Assembly (NCBI GenBank): GCA_030844895.1
Contig: CM061232.1
Coordinates: 89,035,769 to 89,099,768, forward strand
DNA: 64,000 bases
Source of the DNA: Ambrosia x helenae
Lineage: Eukaryota; Streptophyta; Magnoliopsida; Asterales; Asteraceae
Reading direction: 5' to 3'
Part shown: positions 46,931 through 58,189 of the stretch, one piece after another
Position numbering within the stretch: position 1 is the first letter of the stretch
How the letters are laid out: every line of letters starts with the position of its first letter
Program-made: the position numbers and the translations under genes
The notes under the pieces: generated by a model
What the model saw: the letters and a program-made list of their open reading frames with translations, nothing else
Told to the model about the DNA's origin: nothing
Database searches by the model: none

Positions 46931-47277
46931 TTCAAGGGGTGTGCAGTGGTAAGAAGTAGCACCTAATTCCGTCTAGCAGAGGTCTCAGGTTTAAATTTCG
47001 ATTTCCCTAGTTTCCGGTCATAACCACTTAAAGGCCACCTACCCAAAACAAGCTAGTAGGTTCCATTGAGCTTTCATGTCATGGAAACAAAAAAATAAGA
47101 ATAAAAAAACAAAATTGACAAAAATGTTCTATATATATACACATTCTCATACATGCAGCCTATTCATCCTATAGATAAAGGTATCGTCTGCCTACATCTC
47201 ACCCTCACCCTCCCAGGACCGTACAAGTAGCTAGGCTACAAGCAGGACTTACTGGGTATAATTGATTGATTGATTCT
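46931..47277 (+). mobile_element. SINE insertion in the 5' intron region of uL14m
   Basis: A tRNA-like head (gtgcagtggtaag A box, ggtttaaatttcg B-box-like) is followed about 240 bases later by the tail ctacatctcaccctcaccct, ctaggctacaagcaggactt and (attg)n. The tail resembles that at 44401-44530. It lies between the first coding exon and the probable leader of uL14m, antisense to that gene. Confidence 0.6.
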
Positions 47278-47584
47278 CATACATGTGTTGACTGAGGCAT
47301 AACATCAAACACCTAATGTGCACAAAATAATGATGGGTATTCTTCTTTATACTCTTTCTCTCACCTGTTTCACTGAGACATAACATCAAACACCTAATGT
47401 GCATTACATAAAGGTCTATGCTACGCTGCTACAAAAGGGCAGAAAGTAATTTCAATGCTTTTAATGAACAATAATATAATAACAAGAATAACATGGTACT
47501 CAAAGCATCAGATTTCACAAGAATGAATTCCAATTAAAATACAGACGACAAAAATAAAAAATAATAATAATAATAAAGGAAAAA

Positions 47585-47789
47585 GGAGAAGAGAGAAAAA
47601 CCCTCGATAAATTTGCGTGTTCAGTGTGTTTAGGCACCGATAATCTGCTGCCGGCGAATTTGGGGGGTTATGTTTTGTAAATTGACAGCAAAATAGGGGT
47701 ATTTTCGGAAGAAATTACAGAAGATGTTTAAAACCTGTTGTAGTTACGAGATTGTTTTGTATTTTTTATGTTTTCGGTTTTAAGCTGCT
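47585..47789 (-). promoter_or_regulatory. Probable 5' leader and proximal promoter of uL14m
   Basis: On the minus strand a GC-richer segment (gccggcagcagattatcgg) and a pyrimidine-rich gtttttctctcttctcc suggest an untranslated first exon ending near 47605. The transcription start is not fixed. The region ends at the inverted-repeat element starting at 47790, so the proximal promoter is at most about 130-150 bp unless it includes that element. Confidence 0.4.
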
Positions 47790-49168
47790 GAATCATTTAC
47801 ATAACTAGCGGGTTTATCATTTTACAAATTACATTTGGGGGGTATTGGGGGAAAAAAATCAAATTTGGTGATGTATGGAACCCATTTGGCGGCATCTAAC
47901 AAAATAAAGTTGATGCCGCCGAACCATTTGGCGGTATCACTTTATTTTGTTAGATGCCGCCGAACCATTTGGCGGTATCACTTTATAGTTTATAGTAATT
48001 GACCAACAAGTCCTTGTAGTTTATAGTAATTGACCAACAAGTCCAATATATTGAGAAATCAAGCAAGAAAGTTATAACTCCATATTTATTTTTCATGTGA
48101 TGATATTATTATCATTATTTAGTATTTAATAAAAGTTAAAAGGTAAATTTGATGATATATGGACAAAGATATGATAATCCTACAATCAAACTTAGTAAAA
48201 ATATTTAGAAAACTAGTTTTAGCTCTTTATAAATACTTGTTTTTAGTGAATTATTCATGAATATAAATGTATACATAGCTTTATATTCTTCAAATGAAAA
48301 AAATAAGAAATGTTGATCAGTCGATTCCAAGTTTAACATGGTTAAAGTCGAGTTTGAACCAGGTTGTGTATTTTAAGTCGTCCATACTAGCCGACTTTCT
48401 TATGTTTGAGAATTATCGTAGGTTTAAACTGTTTATAAACCCTAGTGTGATTTGGCAAAAGAAGATATCGGTTGGTTCGACATAAACTAAATAGTGGTTA
48501 TGGATCAACAAGTCTGTGTCAATTTATTAATAAAACAAATTAATGTACTAAATATGGTTAAAACAATAATAAAACAAATCAAGACGCTATGAATATTAAA
48601 ATAATAATACATTAAATTATTTTTAGCATGTTTGATTCCTACATGTAATGTAAGTTATAAACTTATAATTTTATAGATTTAGTACTGTAAGTGTTACGGA
48701 CTGATATATTCACTAAAAACAAGTATTTATAAAGAGCTAAAACTAGTTTTCTAAATATTTTTACTAAGTTTGATTGTAGGATTATCATATCTTTGTCCAT
48801 ATATCATCAAATTTACCTTTTAACTTTTATTAAATACTAAATAATGATAATAATATCATCACATGAAAAATAAATATGGAGTTATAACTTTCTTGCTTGA
48901 TTTCTCAATATATTGGACTTGTTGGTCAATTACTATAAACTACAAGGACTTGTTGGTCAATTACTATAAACTATAAAGTGATACCGCCAAATGGTTCGGC
49001 GGCATCTAACAAAATAAAGTGATACCGCCAAATGGTTCGGCGGCATCAACTTTATTTTGTTAGATACCGCCAAATGGGTTTCATACATCACCAAATTTGA
49101 TTTTTTCCCCCAATACCCCCCAAATATAATTTGTAAAATGATAAACCCGCTAGTTATGTAAATGATTC
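47790..49168. mobile_element. Inverted-repeat transposon with ~460-bp arms, TSD TAAGCTGCT (MULE-like)
   Basis: Left arm 47790-48251 and right arm 48709-49168 are reverse complements with very few differences. A spacer of about 457 bp separates them. The ends are GAATCATTTACATAACTAGC and its complement. A 9-bp duplication taaagctgct-type site, exactly taagctgct, flanks both sides (47781-47789, 49169-49177), fitting Mutator-like transposition. Each arm holds two copies of the short inverted word ccgccaaatggttcggcggc and a duplicated ~31-bp unit (agtttatagtaattgacca). No transposase is present. Transcription through it would give a long hairpin RNA. Confidence 0.88.
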
Positions 49169-49204
49169 TAAGCTGCTTGATGGCCCTTTTCATATGTAGA
49201 CCGC

Positions 49205-49430
49205 GGATCATGCTGATGAAGCCTAGCTCAATTGGTGAAAATCGGGGGAGCTAAAGTGGAGGTCATGTGGAAGTTGGGGTTCGATTTTTTTTGGAGTCAT
49301 ATTTACCACATGTGGGGTTCCACCTGGGGAGATCCTCAATCCGTGTGGAATGGGTAATTAGTACAGGCTGGCTCAGGGTGTTAGCCGGAGCTCCACCGTT
49401 GCACCACTTGCCGTTAAAAAAAACGACTGA
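49205..49430 (+). mobile_element. SINE-like element
   Basis: A tRNA-like start (cctagctcaattggtgaaa A box, ggggttcgatttt B box) is followed by ggtgttagccggagctccac and a tail of a-run plus atcatcatc. It sits just right of the inverted-repeat transposon. Its ends are approximate. Confidence 0.5.
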
Positions 49431-49918
49431 GGATCATCATCATTGTCGACATTACACACAAAGAATTTTAAAAACAGATGTAATAAGTGACGAATGCATT
49501 TCGCAGACAACTTTATGTCTTTATATTAAGAAATTGCCGTTCATAATTACGTAGACTAGAAATTGTGCACCACTCGGACATAATTACGTAGACTACGTCA
49601 AACGAACTACAACATATGGTGATTGAAATTGTGCTATCCATGACTCACACCACTCGGACGACTAGACTCGTCCCATTAAAATTGTGCACCACTTTCATAA
49701 GATTATGTCGAACGACAAATCTAGTAATGGGATAAAAAAATACATCAAATTTTCATTTTAAAACTTAAGTTACAACAACCAATTAACCAGCTAAGTCATA
49801 ATTATAGATTTAGGTCCAAATGGGCGCGCATCGCAATCAGGATTTAGATATGTGTTAATCATCGTTTCGCGATGTCAACGTGCGTGCCTCTTTCTTTACC
49901 TTGTTATTTATTTAATTA
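49431..49918. other. AT-rich intergenic sequence
   Basis: Short repeats of gtgcaccactcggac-type words occur near 49565-49700. No gene is seen. Confidence 0.3.
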
Positions 49919-49923
49919 GCTAG

Positions 49924-50753
49924 TGAAGAAACAATAAGTATCCCGGAGATTAGGACTAATCACCGGGGGGTTAATACCTATGTTACTGTCAGATTAATCC
50001 TTTACCCAAACCGTGGTGGTAACCCGTGTGAATATTAATGAGAGTGAGTGTATATGAAGTGTGTGAGGACACAAGGGTTAAGTGGTTCGGTCGTTAATGA
50101 CCTACGTCCACTGTAAGTACACCGGAATATTATTGATAATAAGGGAGATTACAATGAGTGTAGTAGTGATGGTTCTTTCTGAATGAATCTACAAGGGTTG
50201 CATGCGATCTTATTTATAGAGACCGTGGTGGGCTGCATGGGGCGGCCCACGGATGACGCAATCAGTTTGGGCCCGGCTGAGGCCCAAGCCCACGGCCCTT
50301 CTGATACTGGCGGGAAAGGACCTGTTACTGTTGATGTCGTCATGCTATAGTGTGGTCGTTGTAGTAGCCTGACAGGTGGCGGGCTTCTGGTGGTGCACAG
50401 TAACGTCGTACTTGCTACAGTGCTCAGGCTATCCATGCTGCCTGATGTGACGTCTGACAGTTGGCGAGGTAATGCCTGTTGGTCACTATTCACGACAGCA
50501 TGTACAGTGTAGCCGTTCACCTTTTGTACCGTCTGCCATTCCTTGTACTTCATATGAGAGGTGTCGGGGGAAAATTCCGCGCGTGGTGGCACGCGCGTAT
50601 CAGGTGTTGTATGTTGCTTATCGTATGCTTTGGCGCGCGAGACATGTTGACTGCTTGTCTCCGCGCGAGTGTGTTCCCGCGCCATGATCTGGCGTGGGTT
50701 TGCCATTGCTCGGGGATAGGGACGCCTTTCGGATTAGGCTCCCTATCCCTTCA
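49924..50753 (-). mobile_element. Solo LTR, 830 bp, GC-rich, TSD GCTAG
   Basis: Termini TGAAGAAAC and CCCTTCA carry a 5-bp inverted repeat (TGAAG/CTTCA). Identical gctag flanks both ends (49919-49923, 50754-50758). A TATA-like tctataaataag on the minus strand (about 50211-50222) and a following leader-like stretch set the orientation. The body is markedly GC-rich compared with its surroundings and contains several gcgcgc words. No internal retrotransposon sequence remains, so it is the product of LTR-LTR recombination. The 185-codon open frame inside it (50149-50706 minus) has no recognised domain and is not called. Confidence 0.88.
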
Positions 50754-50758
50754 GCTAG

Positions 50759-51272
50759 TTTCACTCACAAACGTTTGACAACACAAATAAATATATGCAT
50801 GACAGAAATTTAAGTGGGTTTGACACGACACAAATAAATATATGGGTCGGTTTAGGATTAAATGTTTTTTATTTGTTTCAAATCCGCCAACCCAAAGCCT
50901 ATCAACCCGGCAATCCTACCCGATAGCGATTAAGATTAAATATTTTTTATTTGTTTCAAATGCCATGAGAACCAAAGCATTTTCTTGTTCATGTTCTTTG
51001 ATCTTTAAACTTCTCCTTTAATGGAGCATAATAGTAATGATATCAAGGTATGCACAGACTTAACAAAAAAACCAGCCATTATTAATAAAACAATACTTAA
51101 AAGCATTGTCAATGTCAAACCAAACCAAAACAGAAGGGCTCGCAGGCGAGCTAAATAGTTGCAGTTACGGGTAATAATCCTAAGAAAACTTAAAGGACAG
51201 CAAGCAAGCAAGCAACCAACTATACGTTGCTCCTCGAAACATCATAAAAACCAAGGGTTTTCAAAACATAAA
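50759..51272. other. 3' flank and probable 3' UTR of the cyclin gene
   Basis: Part of 50760-50980 is a diverged duplication (acacaaataaatatatg twice; gattaaat.ttttttatttg twice). The 51.0-51.27 kb part is probably the 3' UTR of CYCB2, but no polyadenylation site is assigned. Confidence 0.4.
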
Positions 51273-53954
51273 TCAGCCCCGAAACCTTGGCTCCAAGATG
51301 AAGTCAGCAGGTTGGGTTCGGGCCACGTGTCCATATTTTGATGTGGAGTACTTCTTGAACACAGCAACTAGTTTCCCTGTGCCTGCCTTTTGGTGCAAGC
51401 AAACCATCATCTTCGCACATTCCCTGCACAAAGTAAAGAAAAATGGCAAATTATTACAAAATCACCAAAAAATTGAAACAATCTTAGCCAGGAAGAAAGG
51501 AAAAAGATCTTACAAAAGATGATTCTGTGAATATTGTGAATGAAATTCACTTGTTTTGCTCCATTGTCTTGAACTAGTGAGAGTAGATTCGGCAGTAAAC
51601 ACAGCAGCTGCCGCTAGCAATGAAGGCGGGAACTTCAGCATATCATATTCCACCAAACTAAGGTCAATCAAGTAGAAAGACAGTTGCTCCATCTATACAA
51701 ACAAAAAAAATACTAAAAACATATATTTTTGTTTCCCAAAACACCGTCGACGGCATTTGTTTATTTTTATTTAAAATCTTGCAGACCTCTTTGTAAGACC
51801 TTGCAGCTTTGAGAAACCTCTTCATAAACACAAATGGAGTTGGAAGGGAGAGGTTAAATTCAAGGGTATTCGTCATTTCCTTCTCCTGAAAATCCATCAA
51901 ATGAGAACAGCTTATCATTATTATATAATAATATAGACAGGTAGATATATAAAAATAAAATCTTTGCTTTTTAGTTACCATATCAAGAACTTCAGTTCTT
52001 GTGTAAGCTTTGTCAGATATTACGATAAAGTCATCAACAATAGGCACAGAGACTTCTTCGTATTTACAAGCGAGAAGCATTGCTGTTATTCCAACTAGTT
52101 GAAGATTCTTCCTTCCAACAGGTCGGCATGCCAAGAACCGGTCAACGAGATTCACAGTTAGATATAGAGTCTCCTCCATGAGTTCAAACTTGTAATGAAC
52201 CTGATGTTTTTCAATTCAATATGGCATCATATAAGTTTTTATAAACTTAAACTCTGAATTTTATATAGAAGTTGGTTGTTAAGTAAATAATGTACCTCAA
52301 TTAGCCAGTCAATGAGAATGGCTCTCATCCTATCGGTTATGTCATATTGCTGTGACATATAACTAGGCGAAACACAGCTTAACATCTGAAATTTAATAAA
52401 AGAAATATTGCTCCATTAGGATGATCGAAAATGAGGATTTAAATGATCATTTATCAAGTTTCTTGACATTTAAACAAGTTTCTCTCTCAAGAACCAATAG
52501 GGTAACCTCATAGATACTGTTTGGATCCAGACCCGATTAGACTCCTTGATTAGCCAACCCTTCCCGACCAGCCCGATTTTACCACCTCTAGTCATTTAGA
52601 TGCTTATAACTTCTCTTAAATATGATTGTGGGTCAACCAAGCCCGACCAGCCCGGTCGATCAGCATCAAAATGACTATTTGGACAAGCCCGATTTTACCA
52701 CCTCTAATGAAAAGTGCATTTAGACGCACGCTTATAACCAAGCCCGACCAGCCCCTTGATCCAATTTAAATTACCATTTGAACCCCAACCCGAATTTGAC
52801 TCGTTTGCCAACAAAGATTTATAAATTGATTAAAATAAAAACTCATAATATGGAAAAACTATGTGAATTGCAGCCAAACTTTACCTCTTGTTTCTTGTAG
52901 TAAGCATAAATTTCATCAACATACTCCACTACAGCAAGTGGATCCTTCTTGTCAGCATCGTCAATGTCCAAAATCTGTTCCTCATATACATCTTCATCCT
53001 AACAAACAGATTCAAAACATTAGCCAACATACCTTAAATCATCTAAAATAACTGTGAAGGATTAAATTACCATCTTATCGATTTCCTCCAGCATGGATTC
53101 TGTGTGTTGCACAAACATTGGTGCATTAAAATCCTCCTCAACATCAATAATACTGCAGTCTTCATGGTCACAGTCAACAAAGATTGTTTCGATTTTCGGC
53201 TTCTTTCCCTATCAAAAGGAAGTTCATATATCTTTAATAATCTTTGTACAAAATAGCCATGAGTTTCTTTTTACTTATTTTATTAAACTGATTTAAAAAG
53301 TCAAAAAATTGATAACAAATAGGCGAAACCTTCCTACATCTAACAACAAATAGGCTAGATAAGGGGTATATACCTCTGGTAAAGGCAGTAATGGTTTGCT
53401 ATTGACATGTGCACTAACGGCCCTGCAGAAACAACAGATCAAAACCAATTAAATCCATTGCAAACACAAACTTCTTGTAGCAAGAACAACAAAAAGTGCC
53501 TATTACCGACCTTGTAACGGGTCGACGAACCGGAACAAGTGGTTTCTTAGCAGGGATTGGATTTTTTCTAAACAAAAAGATAACAAACAAACATTCATAA
53601 CAACAAAATCCCATAAACAAAAAAAAAAAAAAAAAAAACAAGAAAATTAAGTAAAGTTTTTAAATATTTACCCTGGTAAAGCATTAGCAGCATAAGGGTA
53701 TGCTGTTGGACCACTGATAATATTCTTGTTGATCTCACCCAAAGCCCTCCTGTTCTGACCAATTGGTGCACCCAATTTCCCATATCCAGCCTTCGACCCT
53801 CCTCCTACATATCATCAATATTTCACAACTTTATTAGTTTATAAAATATAATATTAATCTTTTTTCTTCATTCTTTATTATTCAAACTCTTACCTTGTGG
53901 TTTCGTAGACCGAAACACATCTGTGATATTCATATTCCTCTTTGATTCAGCCAT
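51273..53954 (-). CDS. CYCB2: G2/mitotic-specific B2-type cyclin
   Basis: It encodes a 430-residue cyclin that activates CDKs at G2/M and is destroyed by the anaphase-promoting complex. Eleven coding exons on the minus strand: 53954-53894, 53804-53672, 53567-53511, 53422-53374, 53208-53071, 52998-52885, 52385-52296, 52200-51979, 51885-51787, 51692-51514, 51423-51273. All have GT-AG borders and total 1,293 bases in one frame. Residues 39-48, RRALGEINKN, are the destruction box. The cyclin N box starts near residue 200 (MRAILIDWLIEVHYKFELM, then LYLTVNLVDRFLA and LLACKYEEVSVP). HYKFELM and the ISDKAYTR stretch point to the B2 rather than B1 class. The C box includes FPPSLLAAAAVFTA and ends KYSTSKYGH. 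The gene appears intact. Confidence 0.95.
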
Positions 53955-54420
53955 CTCACAATCTGCCCGAATCAAATCCATAAAAGATACTCTCAATCCA
54001 AAATAAAAATATATATAATTAAAAAAACATAAAGAACGCATCCATCATAATATTCATCAAAAACCCATTTAATATTCATCAAAAAAAGACAGATAATATC
54101 AAACTGTATTAGGGTTTATAATCTGTTTCTTCACTCTGACATTTCATCAAACACTTAGTCTGCATTCTTAATCTTTAATTCAAAACTACACAAACCCATA
54201 AAGAAACTCACCCGTATCACGATAAAGAAACCCAAATCCTTCAACAAACAAACCCAAAACGTAATCAGACGAAAGAAAGATTAACAGATAATATTCATGG
54301 CTGATCAAGATTTACACACTTTTAATACTCTCTCTCTCTCTCTAGAGATTGATTGATTTTATTTTGAATAAAGATCCGTTGATGGGTGTGATTGGGATTT
54401 GGGTAAAAAGGGTTTTAGAA
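53955..54420 (-). other. Predicted 5' UTR of CYCB2 with an intron
   Basis: On the minus strand a leader containing a (ga)n/(ct)n run near 54328-54345 reaches a donor ACGG|GTGAGT (intron begins 54211). The acceptor GGGCAG is at 53963-53964, eight bases before the ATG. The transcription start is inferred only from the TATA-like run near 54438-54452. Confidence 0.5.
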
Positions 54421-54524
54421 ATCGAATTGTGAAGAGCGGATTTATTATATATTATTATATTATGTCTGTTCTGTCAACATAATTATCTTTTGAAAATAAC
54501 GGCTAGTTATTTGCAGCCGTTGGA
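54376..54524 (-). promoter_or_regulatory. MSA-type (mitosis-specific activator) motifs of CYCB2
   Basis: The AACGG core, bound by three-repeat MYB (MYB3R) factors in G2/M genes, occurs three times: caacgg on the minus strand at 54376-54381, aacggcta on the plus strand at 54498-54505 and tccaacgg on the minus strand at 54517-54524, which continues as tccaacggctg and fits the full MSA consensus. Two of them lie 50-80 bases upstream of a TATA-like run. They make M-phase-specific expression likely. Confidence 0.7.
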
Positions 54525-54810
54525 TCTTCTGTTTTGTGTTGATCTGTGTGGGGTATGTTTTATATAGGACCTTCAAGTTTTTGGGTTTTTATTGTTTTGA
54601 TCCTTGTATTGTTTTTTAACAAACGGCATGCTTTTTTACGTTTTTTTTTCTTTTCTTTTTTTTTTTAATTGATGTGGTTAATAATTAATATTAAGTGAAT
54701 TGTATAATGTCAAAGTTATATTGAATTTTAATTAATTGTCGTTAAAAAATTAATTTCGTGTAATTAACCAGTAATGTCGTCTTGTTTTAGAAAACAAACA
54801 TATATATATA

Positions 54811-55064
54811 GGGGCAGGATCAAATACAAAGTAATACAAGCGTGCGAAGGATCACTTTGTACATTATAATTACGTAATGCCTTCATGAACATACAAAAAC
54901 ATTATGTAATTATCATGTACAAAGTGCATGATAATTACGTAATGATAATTACGTAATGATAATTACGTAATGCTTTCATGAACATAAAAAACATTACGTA
55001 ATTATCATGTACAAAGGTCCTTCGCATCCTTCGCACGTTTCTTTTACTTTGTAGAATAACCGCT

Positions 55065-55067
<3 letters not shown>
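54811..55067. mobile_element. TA-flanked inverted-repeat MITE, 257 bp
   Basis: The ends ggggcaggatcaaatacaaa and its counterpart (reverse of ...actttgtagaataaccgctccc) form an imperfect inverted repeat of about 45 bp including cgtgcgaaggat. Each end abuts a tatata run. Inside, gataattacgtaat occurs in tandem and pairs with attacgtaattatcatg, so the whole element folds back on itself. Confidence 0.65.
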
Positions 55068-55103
<36 letters not shown>

Positions 55104-55110
<7 letters not shown>

Positions 55111-56004
55111 GTTCCTGTAGGAAAATAGTTTTGTATAGAAAGTGTAGGAAGTGTTTTGAACCATTAGATTTAAAGATGGATGGTGGAGATTAAAAGATAG
55201 GATGGTGTTTAAAATCTAATAAATATACTAAAGAAATTAGGATAATATTGTCAATATGTGTTTTAAATGAGGGTACCAAGGTCATTATGTATCAAGTTTT
55301 TTAGAAACGGTTTAAATGTTTCCTACATTTATGGTATCTCTCTCTCTCTCTCCTAATTATTGTTTTCAATAATACCATTCAAAGTCAAACATTCATCTTC
55401 ACAAAACAAAAGCAACCATGCACTTTATTTAGAGAAAACCAATTTATCTCTCATATTAGTTTTGAAATCGTTCCCATAATTCCTTAATTAATGCACACTA
55501 GTTTCTCTCTTATATCAGTTTTACAACACTTCTACTTCTACTGTGTTTAGTTTCAATATAAAACACTCTTGATGTTATTATAAAACACTACCGATGATGT
55601 TATAAAACACTCCTTATTAATGCATACTAGTTTCTCTTTCATTATAAAACACTTCTGACGTTATTATAAAACACTCCTGATGTTAACCTTCTGCCATGAC
55701 TTGAATAATCGAACAAGTGAAGAGATGGGTTATATGTTTGAAGAATCGAACAAGTTTTTGGGTATTGATCAACTTATTTGATATGAATATTTTATGATTC
55801 TTATGAAAAAGAATGAATAATTAGTTAATTTAGGATGATTAATCTTCATAAATATCTAGATGTTAGTTGCTAATTTAGTGGGTTTGTATTAAATAAAAAA
55901 TAAACAAAAAGTCTATAATGCCCTTCATCTAAAGATTTAATCAGATTTGATCTAATGGTTGAAAATACTTCCTACACAAAACAATTTTACTACCGGATCC
56001 TCTA

Positions 56005-56006
<2 letters not shown>
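55104..56006. mobile_element. TA-flanked inverted-repeat element, 903 bp
   Basis: The left end gggtagggttcctgtaggaa pairs with the right end (reverse of ...ttttactaccggatcctctacc). Both carry taggaagt, ttttgaaccattagat-type words in inverted order for about 70 bp. (TA)n runs lie directly outside both ends (55068-55103, 56007-56040). Within it the phrase ataaaacactcctga-like recurs several times (55555-55680). No coding capacity is seen. Confidence 0.6.
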
Positions 56007-56040
<34 letters not shown>

Positions 56041-56044
<4 letters not shown>

Positions 56045-57320
56045 TGAATTTCTTTATTAATTTTCACACATTTCGACACCAGATTACTCAACACAATTTT
56101 TTACTTTGTTGATAGGCCCATGTCGACTCTCATTTATAAGACGTTGTTGGAAAACACAAAATGAAGGACGTAGAGGAAATGAGATTAGGACCATTGTTGG
56201 CACACTCTTTGTATGTACCACCATGAGTATGACATATGGTTGAGGCCCGACATATGGTTGTTGTGGCTCAAAATAGTCGCCTTGTCATATGGAAGATTGA
56301 ATATGAGATATATGCCGACGGGACACCCACCTATATGCGCCATTAGCATTTGCAAAGAGAGTTGTCGTGAGAGGAACATATATGAACCACTTGTTGTCCT
56401 AGAGACATCTAAATTGAGTCGAAGAAGAATTAAATGTAATTGGGGTTGGGGGTCAAATGGTGGAAGCAAAACTTCTAGAAACACCTAAGTTGAGGAGGTT
56501 ATGGGTTTAAGTTTTACAAGAAGTAGAAATTTACCATTAAAAAAGGAAATATATTATGTTTATCTTTCCTCCAAAGTAGAAGATTATGTATGTATATATA
56601 TTGATTCTATTGAATGAAAATCAATCAAGTTAGTAATTCTATCAACTACTTTTATAACATATGTTGTTAAGATTTTGATTATCTTGATTGGTGGCAGCAC
56701 AATGACAAACAAGATAAAAATTAAAAATGCAAGAAGAATATTTGTTTAAATAGTGTGAAAAATAAATTACAAAATGTTCCAAGGTTCACTACGCTCACCC
56801 CTTGAATTATATATGCTATAAAGCCATGGTTATAGCTTATAAGCTTTGTAAAAATGTAGTGTATCTTAGAGCTCATATTAAACACATGTCACTTACCCTA
56901 AAAATGAGACGTATTGTATTTGTATATCGATGGATGTGTAGACATGCTAACTTGAGAATCTAAAAGTTTGACTTGAATAATTTGTCCTGACATGTTATGG
57001 TCTATCTATGGTCGAAGTGCCCCATCAACCATGATTCTTTTGTTACCTTATTTGTCAAATGTATTCAATTCTTGGCAACATTTGACTTGCATTTTGGACG
57101 ATCTATACATGGCTTGATTGTAGCATTGGTCGCGGAGCTGCATTGATTTGCTTTAATTCATTGATCAATCTTTTGGAAATCATTGTTGATCGCTAGAGAA
57201 CGTATGATATAAACGTATGAATAATAGTATTTAACATATGTTCATATGTTTGTATCATCAAAATAAGAAGTGCGCATCACATTAATGTACGACGATGTTT
57301 GGACCAATGCTAACTAAAAA
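56041..57320. other. Intergenic sequence, no gene recognised
   Basis: Overlapping open frames at 56185-56488 on both strands are short and match no family I know; atatggttg/gacatatgg words repeat within them. The rest is AT-rich without structure. Confidence 0.3.
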
Positions 57321-57324
57321 ATAT

Positions 57325-57490
57325 TTTTTTTTAACCGACCAAACCCACCGAGCGACCCCCAGTGGCAAAGACAGGGGCACAACCTGGCCCACCCTAGACC
57401 CGAAAGTTGATTATCCCAGTGCGGGAAACCCCAAGGCTCGAACTTGAGACCTGTGGGGAAAACCCTCACACCTCTATAACTAGTTTAAAA
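57325..57490 (-). mobile_element. tRNA-like SINE fragment
   Basis: On the minus strand aggtctcaagttcgagccttg contains a B-box-like gttcgagcc. It is followed by gggtttcccgcactggga and gtcgctcggtgggtttggtc, and then an a/t run, in the order of a tRNA-derived SINE. Its ends are approximate. Confidence 0.45.
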
Positions 57491-58189
57491 TTTATGTGTT
57501 CATACGTGATAAAGTCCTTGTCAAAATTACCTAGTTTAAAATTTTGTTGTTCATCTCGTCGTCGTAATGACTTTGAAGGGCAGGTTGTTAAGTTACATTT
57601 AGCCAATCCACTTGCTAATTAATTCGGCCCAACCCGACCCAACTTGATGGGTTGGAAATTACATCCAACATGTTGCACTAGGCCGAAACCCGCACTTTAA
57701 TCCATCAGATTCACAAGATTTTTAAATCAAATCCATGTAAACCCTATTAGACGATACTAAAGTAACCAAACGTGGTTCAAATCCACCTATTTGAGTGTCA
57801 TGTGGTCTAAGTGGGTTTTAGGGAAACTTGAGCCGAGATGTAATTCCTTTTTGTATATGGCTTAACAAAAGGAAGACCAAGACCCCATGAAACATGCATG
57901 CGATTAATGCATTGCTTGATCCAAGTCAAGACTGCTTATTTATTTTGTGCTAGAATAAAGGAATTATTGGTTTGACTACTTTTCATATCCACCTAAAAGT
58001 AGGATCTTAATTAAACTATAATGTTGTCTTGTATCTCCTTATAAGGAGGACCTTGCATTCTTAAATATTATGCAGAAAATTAGTCTCAATATTCTCTCTA
58101 AATTTCTATCTAGTTTCTTTCTATTTTCTTTTGGCCAATCGATTAACGGTTGGAACCACATCAGTGGTATCAGAGCAACCCTAATCTAA

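Noticed and set aside
50149..50706. 185-codon minus-strand frame and overlapping plus-strand frames
   Set aside because: They lie wholly within the solo LTR 49924-50753 and match no protein domain; GC-rich sequence leaves frames open by chance.
51664..52179. 171-codon minus-strand frame as a separate protein
   Set aside because: It is CYCB2 exons 8 and 9 read through the introns; splice sites and family alignment show the spliced form.
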